DNA of 64,000 nt. Origin: Phoronis australis. Its lineage: Eukaryota > Phoronida > Phoronidae. This document shows positions 24,101 to 33,100 of the stretch, one piece after another. The position numbers and the translations under genes were made by a program. A model generated the notes under the pieces. The model saw only the letters and a program-made list of their open reading frames with translations. It searched no databases and was not told where the DNA came from. Numbering within the stretch: the stretch's first letter is position 1; each line of letters begins with the position of its first letter. The DNA lies in the NCBI GenBank assembly GCA_002633005.1, contig NMRA01000083.1, positions 651,161-715,160 of the forward strand, written 5' to 3'.

Positions 24101-27100
24101 TTTGTCAATAACAAATAAAATAAATTATATTATAAGGCACTTGATGAGTGCAAAACGTTATCAATTTTTTGAAATTAAGTATTTCAATAATAAATAAAAT
24201 AAATAAGTTTAAAATATAAGGCACTTGATGAGTGCAAAATGTTATCAACTGTTTGACATCAAGTTTTTCAGTAATACATAAAATAAATAAATTTAAAATA
24301 TAAATCACTTGATGAGTGCAAAATGTTATCAACTTTCTGACATCAAGTTTTTCAATAATAAATAAAATAAATAATCTTTAAATATAAGGCACTTGATGAG
24401 TGCAAACCTCCATCAAGACAATGTAGTTCCCTCCAGCACACTATTGCACAATAACGTGTCTATTGACTTTCAATACATATCATTTACCCACACTTAATTG
24501 AGCGTACTGATGCTGTTTTGATACAACCAAATGATGCTTGTCGATTATTTTGAAATAAAACGTTAGTCTCGGTCATTATGGTACTTTGTGTCTGAAAACG
24601 AACAATTGTCCGAGAGTGAAAGTCAACAATATTATTACACAAATACCAATACTTCTGTCTTCTGATTGGCTAAAACGTGGCACAATAACTTCAGTTATGT
24701 CATAATATTGACCACGCTGGCAGCGGAATATCGTTTTCAATCTTGCTGCCCGGGCATCAGATGCCGTTAATGGCAATCTGACCAATCAAACGCTACAGAA
24801 ACCATAAACCCTGACTAAGGAACAAAGCAGACGGTAGCAGAACATCAGAGACAAAGTAGCTAAGAACATATCACCCTCAATATTGGTCCACTTCTGTATT
24901 GTTATCTTATTCAAAAACTTACAATACAGCAAGCAATTTTGTCAACATTTGCCCAATTAATTTCAGCATTTGCTTGGAGAAGACTAGCTCAGATAAGAAT
25001 TCTGAGCATGGCTTCAAATAAGGACTTGTACCAGCAACACGAACGGTGTCTGTGCAGGCAAGGTGATCAGTTTGTGACATCATAATATCTGAATGCGGAA
25101 ACTGAAATGTTTCTTACATATTTCACTGCGGAATAACACACTCATTCCAAGATTTTATTCCAATGCATAAGAGACTAATATAGATCATAATGAAAAAATC
25201 ATTCCAGATTATTTTTTGCTAGTAATAATGAAAAAAAACCATTAAACTAAACAAGAAAATGTTAAGCAATTGAGTAGAATAGCAAGACACAGCATGACCA
25301 CGAGGTTAGGACTCTGCTAATTAAGTTTGTAGAGGGAAATAAAGTGACTTCAAGAGATTAGCCCAAGGAGTCGCCCGCTATTTTACCTTCGTCTATTGCT
25401 CTTTACACATGGCTAAAACTGAATTAGTAAAAATCCATTTGAATACGCATTGTTAATCGTGCGCTCTACAAAAAAGTACAATCAATGAAATACAATTGAG
25501 CACATATTGTTATTTCTGGATTCCACGAACAGCACGAGACTTGTGAAACAGCCTGGAATGCACTTGGTTGTTCATGAACTCCAGACTCAACAGGAGGGGT
25601 ACACTCCATGAAACGAGACTTGAGACTGACGGTAAGTCCCAAATTGGCTCTTATGCTCTCACATGAGATACTGAATAAAGGATTATCAATTTAACCATGA
25701 GCACATCATAGTTTACACAAATTGCCTCAGCAACAAGTAGTTAAGGGTACATACTCAGACACTTTGTATTTTTGCTAAAGTGAGTTTGAACTATTTTCCA
25801 TAAATAGTCATGGGAAGCGAAAGACCAAATTTCCAACTCAGTAAATCTATGACGCAGACCCCAGAACATGTAAAGTTATTCCTATGCTCCATGAACATCG
25901 AAAGACCAGTGAAACTCACCTGAACATGAACCAGTGTTCCTTACCATCACAAAAAAACGCAAAATCAGTGAAACTCTAATCTGAATACATATTGGCTAGC
26001 TCCTACATTCAGTCTCCACTAACAACACATGACAAGAGTGAAACTGAACATGTCACGTTATACCTATGCTCCCCGAATAACAAGAAACAAGTGAAACTCC
26101 TTCGAACAATACAATCTTCCTGTCCAAGAACCACACCTCTCACCTGAATATGCACTGTTACGTCACTCTGCATTCTGCAAATAAATCAAGGCTAGTGAAA
26201 CTCACCTGAATATGTATTTTAACAGGGCCCTCAATCACGCTTCATGAAAAACGAGAGACAAGTGAAACTCACCTGAACATAGATCTTTATTCCAGTGCTT
26301 CGTGAATAAAGTCGCATGTATATGGGAGATAGTTGTCATGGAGCAACAATGGAACGACTGGTCGTGCGCAAGTGTGTGTTTACACATTCAAGAGTGACAC
26401 CACGGCAGCCATTTTTGACACCAATTTGAGAGGTATATGTGAGCGATTCGCTAGCATTCCACGAGGTTTGGACATTCGCTATGGTTTATGTGAGCATGCG
26501 CAGACAGTCTTCCTGGAAATGACTCGCGCTGATCCAGTGTGCAATCTAATGTCATGTAAATGCGACTGAAGTGGAGCAAGTCACGGCATGACTGACAACT
26601 TGCACCCGGCTGTGGCAACTGTTCCCTGAGTAAAAACAGCTTAATACGTGTCCAATGAAACTCACCTTAACATGCATCTCCATGAACAGCACCAGACCAG
26701 CAAAATCCACCAGAACATGGTACTCATTTCTGTGATCCATGAACAACGCGTGTCCAGTGAAACTCACCTGAACATGTATCGTTATTCCTATGCTCCATAA
26801 ATGACGTGAGACTTGTGAAGCTCTTGGAGCACACCTGACAGTGATAGATCTCTTCATCGACTTCACTCGTTGTAGTCATGGAAACCTGGTGATCATTGAC
26901 TACAAGATGGGCATCATCACGCGGGAACTTCTCCACTGAAATAGAAAAAAATCTACCATATTTACTTAATGATTGAAAAGGTCTGCATATCCACACAAGA
27001 AAACACAAAGGCCAACCATACAAGCCTGACAGCAGTGCCTTCTGTAGTGTATTGTAATGCAGATAAAACAAAAGTGCAACAAAGAACACTCAAAGCCTCA

Positions 27101-30100
27101 CGTAGCAAAAAAGTCTTATTCCTGGAAAAGGGTATAAATAAATAAATATGTGACTCATCTACATGCTTTTGGCTCCCTGGCTGCTTAAAGGCTAATAGTT
27201 CTCAAAGGAAGCCAGAACATAGAAACATAACTAGTCGTTAACGGAACGCATCTATTCATTTTTGACATTTCAAAATAACAAATATCATGTGTCACAAGAG
27301 ACCAAAACATGAACAGACAAGACATTTGAAGATTGAACCAGTCAGAGTACCTGAGTTAGTGTCCCCAGAGATGCTGTTTGACACAGTCTCATGACACGTG
27401 GTGACGGCTTTGTCGTTATCATCTTCATCTGGAAAGACAAAAACAGAAGTTCAATACCGTAATGAGACACTCTAATCAAAGGCATATGATTAATTAGATG
27501 CAGTTGGTGCAACTTGTCATCATTCCCGCGACACACACTTAGCATTTAGTCTAATTTCTTATAGTTTTGAACATGAAAAACACACACAGTCAGCCAGGTA
27601 CAATCATGAACTGGTTCAAGAATTCCCCCAGGTGTGAAATGTTAAAGTAAATTAATTTCAAAAACTGCAAAAGTCGATTTATGTACAGTAACAAGAACAT
27701 GACTCGCAAAAATGTTAGCAAATGGTACTTTAAGTAACCACTGGCAGTGTGCTTACTACGAAGACAGGAACAATTAACTTTGCAACTCGTAGATGCTACA
27801 CAAATGACTCACTGTCTTTGTATCTTAGCTGTTTTTAAGTGACCAAATACCTGTGTTATTTTAATACACCTTATTGTTGATAGCAGTTCATAAGTCCTTT
27901 GCTAGGATGGTGCCAACACTCATGCAAAGCACTATGGGTAATGTTTTGGAGTTGGCTGAGGGAATGGCGTCCATGACAGTCATGACGAGTTTTTGAATAA
28001 ACTAAACTTAATGGATGTTCCCATATTCAAAACACTTATTCAAGAACCGTGGTGTACCATTTTGAATAAACTAAACTTAATGGATGTTCCAATGCTTAAA
28101 ACACTTATTCAAGAACTGTGGTGTACCATTTTGAATAACCTAAACTTAATGGATGTTCCCATGCTCAAAACACTTATTCAAGAACGTGGTGTACCATTTT
28201 GAATAAACTAAACTTAATGGATGTTCCAATGCTCAAAACACTTATTCAAGGATGTGGTGTACCATTTTGAATAAACTAAACTTAATGGATGTTCCCATGC
28301 CCAAAACACTTATTCAAGGATGTGGTACACCATTAAACTTTCACAAAAAGCAATTATTAACTGGGTGTCAGCTCAATAGTCCGAAGGGCCATTGGTCAAA
28401 TAGTCTGAACTAAATTTCCTCTGGGTAGTCCGAAGAAGATAGCCTGAAGGACCGATAGTCTGAAGGAATGCTATTCCGAAAAATGACCATTTGCACACTT
28501 GCATTAATTTCTTGACAACTTGTTATTTCCGACATCAGTAAAAAGAACGCCTGACTACTAACGAATTGAACAGACATTTAATCTGACTTGTAGAAACAGG
28601 GGAATAATTGAAGTACCAAAAGATATAAACTGCCAACTCCGTAATGACATTTTTGTTAAAGAATATTTTTAAAATGTTACCATCTCTTATGAAATTCATT
28701 GACCAATACTTCAGTTTTATTTTTACTTAATACGCATGCACCTATATTCCAGCTTTTGAGAAATGCTTTGAAACGACCAATCATCGGAGTGTTTGGAGAA
28801 ACACAATTTGTCACATACATGATATCAACACTGAAAGAACTGAACATGAAAGGCCGTCTTTATATTTTTCATATTTTTCCACTTATTTTTCCACAGTAGG
28901 GAAGATTCGCAAATCTATTGTTCAACCTCGGACCACTGCAGCTTCAATACACCTACTAGTATACGAGATGGCATTTTAAGGTTACGAGGCATCCTAGAAA
29001 AATGTCCACATTTGGCTAGATTTGGAACATTACGTCCCAGAAATGGTTTGCTAAATTTGGAACATCACGTCCCAGAAATGGTCTATCACATGCAGATATT
29101 GTGCTTTGTGCACTATTCCAGGAATTGTTTTTAAAATTTATCACTTTTGCATTAGTTGCATTAAACAAAATAAAATATTAATTTAGAAAACTATAACAAC
29201 ATTTTTGAAATTTCACCTTTAACATTTAAGTAAAAAGAACTTTGGTCATGTTATAATATTGAAACCAAGTTTTTGCTATGAATGTACCTTTCTTTTTTCA
29301 TCAAGTTCCTTAAATCATGGTAACACAATAAGAGAATTAGCTACCGGAGTTAACCTTTCCCCGCCAAAACCTCGGTAAAAGCTAAGTTTCAGCTCTTATG
29401 GGAAAGCAACATAAAAAATCAGTCACATTATATTCCTTACCTTGAAGGGATGCTATTTTGGTAACCAACTCGAGTCGCTGCCATTTTCAAATTCGGAATT
29501 TTTGGGTTGGTTAACAATGAACCCTGAAACGTTTTCTTGAGACGCTGAGTATTTCAACACCAATAAACCCTGAATCATTTTCTCAAGTCCCTTTGGTAGC
29601 AGAAAAAGAATCTCAATATGGTAGGGGATGTTATGAGACAGATTTTATGACAGCAAAAGGCCCAATTCAATTTTTGTTTTTATCTAGTTAAACGAGAAGG
29701 AATATTTTTAGATTCAGTAGCCAAAATTCCTCATAGCAGAAATGTAGTTAAGATGATTTAAAAGAGAACGAAAAATACTTAGCCAGAGCATGGGGCAAAA
29801 TCCTCTTATTTTTAAAATATTATGCCTTTTTCTGATAACAAGCTTCACTATTCAAAAAGAAGAGATGGTGATAAAAGTGAATCATTATTGTAAATCATTA
29901 CTTTTTTACTTATCTTTATGATCCTACATGAAGTTTGCCCTCAAACTGTTTCTGTAAAATCTTAATAATTTTGAACAAAAATAATTACAAAAATTTATTG
30001 TTATTTAATTTTCTAACGCTTCCTCAACAATTTCAAAAAATTGCTTCCTATGGTCGTCTTGGTATTGACAAGGCTCATTTATTACCAAACTTGTCCACCA

Positions 30101-33100
30101 CACTGTACCCTGAATAGGGTTGGGTACATGCAAGCAGGTACAATCCCGATATCAATACTGCCAAATCAATATTGATACTCACTTGACATTGATATTGAAT
30201 ACAGTGACTAAAATGAACTGACAAATAAGCGACTTCGTTCATTATTTTTAAAATAATATAAATTAGTTTTTTTGTAGTTGACAGTACAATTGCATCATGC
30301 ATACACAGCAGACGTGTCTCCATATCGAGGGAGCTGAAGGTAAACACAAGTTAATGACACTTTGGGAACAAAGCTAAGCTGAATTGGAAAATATCAACTT
30401 AGCCATACGTTTGGTATTCCAAGTATCAACTGAGACATTGAGCACCGTACTTTTTGTTTCAACACTGTACAGATTTTTTGTTTCGGTATTTCGTAAACTA
30501 TGGTTTCCAAACCTAGTCTAAAATACATAAGCCATCCACAAAACTTGTAAAAACGCATCCGGGATCCTGTGAAAATGAAACTCAAAAATCTGAAGCAACA
30601 CGAAGCAACGAAAACACAGGGTTACCTAGAATACAGTAGAGAGAGAACTGTAAAACCTCACCAATGTAGGGTGCAATTTGTGGCAGACAAGTGAAATTTA
30701 ATTTTCTCATTTTTTCCATAAGACATGAAGCAGTGCACCAAATTAATGTTTTTTTCCAGTTCAAGTTCTGCACTACAGCTACTATCAAGACAGTATTGTG
30801 AACTCATGGGGGCATTCAGTACAAAGTAAAAAGATCCTGAAAAAAGGAAAAACGAGCAATTTTGGCGATTAGTTTTGTCCAAAATTGGCGAGATTTTATC
30901 ACAGATTGTAAAGCAGTAGATGTCATCAAAATTAAGTATATATGCAAAATGACTGTTTCAATGAAATTTATTTCTGTTTTTCTCGGCTCACTTTTAGCCT
31001 TGTGCCAGTCACTGTGCACCATTTAGTCAACAAAACCCATATACACATATCAGCATTTGTCATATCATCGAAACTGACAGCTGAAAACGTAAGTTTTTAC
31101 GATCAGGACTTTTATCACATGTAACGATACAGCCACGCAATAACTGTGTTATCCAACGATGAAATAGGGAAGAACAGATTTTCGATATTTCATATGTGAA
31201 ATAACCACCATTATTCCCAAGGCAGCTTTGCGTGCAGTGGCACATACTGGTATTACGCTCATTCAGCACCGGCCTAAAACACATGATCAGAAAACACTGT
31301 TTGCACATTAGTCATGCTAGGGCCCTGCCGCGGTTTTTGCTGAATAATTCAGACTACTCAACTGTCTGTTTAACTTTCAGCTCATTTGGTCGCAGCATGC
31401 GCGGATGTGTGCAGAGATACTGATTTCATGAAATCAATTGTGAATCAAAGGTAGTATATTTGCGAAAACTTTTTATCAATTGTAAAGTTTGGATGATACC
31501 AGAAATTTTGAAGTGAATTGCTAATGAGTTCTCATTTGTCCGACTTCAGCCTTGGTTACATTTTACAAAAATTACGGAGACTTCGTGGATTTTCACCAGG
31601 TCAGCGAGGTCGTCAAACAAAACATGAAGTCACATAGGCGAGATGCTGGTCTGCCGTTATAATTCGGGTAATACGACTAGGACTTACGATAGCTAATTAA
31701 CTGTGGTGAACCCAAAAGTACTTATAGGCTCCAACGAACTGTCACCTGTAGACTGGTGAAGCAGGACACAAAATTTAAACAGAAATGCTGAACAAGAGTA
31801 ACACCAAAGAAGTAGCCAAGAAGAGTAGCTCAACAGTCGTAAAGGTAATTCATGATTTGATTTTTCAAAATTTATGAAAATAAAATAAAATATGTAAAAT
31901 TAATGTTTCTTAAAATTGACTTCAGCGACCTCGATTGGCCAACGAGTGAATCATTACTATGGTAAACAATATTCCAACACACACAAGAAAAAGCACTTTC
32001 AATCAACTGATTCGGGATAACCGCAGGAGAGCTGCATTTTCGTCAACCACTTCTCATAAAAGACCATCCAATAAAACTGGCTTTTAATACATTGACAATG
32101 TAATATGCAATGTTTTCTTAGTCACCAGATGGGTTAGATGCATGCCTTTCAGGAGCAAAACTTTTGCATAAATTGACATTCACTAAGACACAGAAACTTT
32201 TTAGAGCACTGAAAGTAAAGTCAAAAAAGTGTACGTTGAGAAAAATCAGTAGTCACCCTGCAGCCACACATGGGAATTTGTCAGGACAAATACAGTAGTA
32301 AATCTCTTTGCACACTATCAAAGTGACCGGCCCTCTCACTTCCTGCCCACATCTGTACTTTCACTCAGTTGGATACATTGACCTACTTTCACGCTCTAAT
32401 TTGTCGTTTGAATACGCAAGGCTTTCCTGTCTCACAACCCAAGCAAAAATCCAGGGATACTATATTGCATTCAGATCAACTTTAACAGGAGCCACTTCGT
32501 TGAAATAACTTCTGAACCCTGCTGTGCTGTGATTGATTTGATTTAACAGAATCAAAGAGGACAAATATAAGTAACAAGTCTGTAAAACGTGTTTCAGAAG
32601 CAATCCAAGCTACAAAGTTGCCATCGATAATCATATCATCTTAATCAAGCCAACAACACAAACGATGAAAGAAGTCTTTACTGCTTTATGCCATTTTAGC
32701 AAAAGCTTCCCCTTTGGAATGATGGCTTGTAGACAGCACAAGGACCCTTGCTGGGGCATATCAGAGTACTAGTGCATTTGCCGGGGCCCATATCTTCATC
32801 ATAATGATCAATAGACTATTGGATAACAATAGTTGGAGCTATCGTTGAAAATTCAAAATGCTTTGATAAACAACAAAAAATTTGCTAACAATTCTAAGAT
32901 GTCCGTTCAAACTGATTTACTGTACCGTACCGTTAGTGTCGTAATTCTTCAACTATTTATCACGCAATATGGTGGACAAGTGAAAATTGTTTTTTCATTT
33001 TTTAACAAAAATTAAAATTGAAAACTTGAATTGAAGTATAGATGTTATAAAACAACAGTAAAGTTCACATAATTTGCAAGGTAATCAGACTATGAAAATA

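Larger units (their letters stand above)
11651..26767 (-). other. ZNF423/521-like intron 3 (15 kb)
   Basis: The largest intron. It holds a ~150-bp motif array (12.0-12.8 kb), an R1 repeat, several minisatellites, inverted-repeat elements, a near-perfect 0.38-kb duplication (19.66-20.41 kb), two GC-richer low-repeat islands (20.6-21.3 and 22.9-23.3 kb), a nuclear-receptor half-site-like repeat (21.65-22.2 kb) and the exon-3-derived array (25.86-26.77 kb). Stretches at 14.8-15.3, 16.0-16.8, 17.3-19.6 and 24.4-25.8 kb show nothing specific. Confidence 0.8.

Noticed and set aside
27993-28202. Protein-like 23-residue repeat frame
   Set aside because: It is a 69-bp minisatellite; later 68-bp units shift the frame, so no selection for coding.
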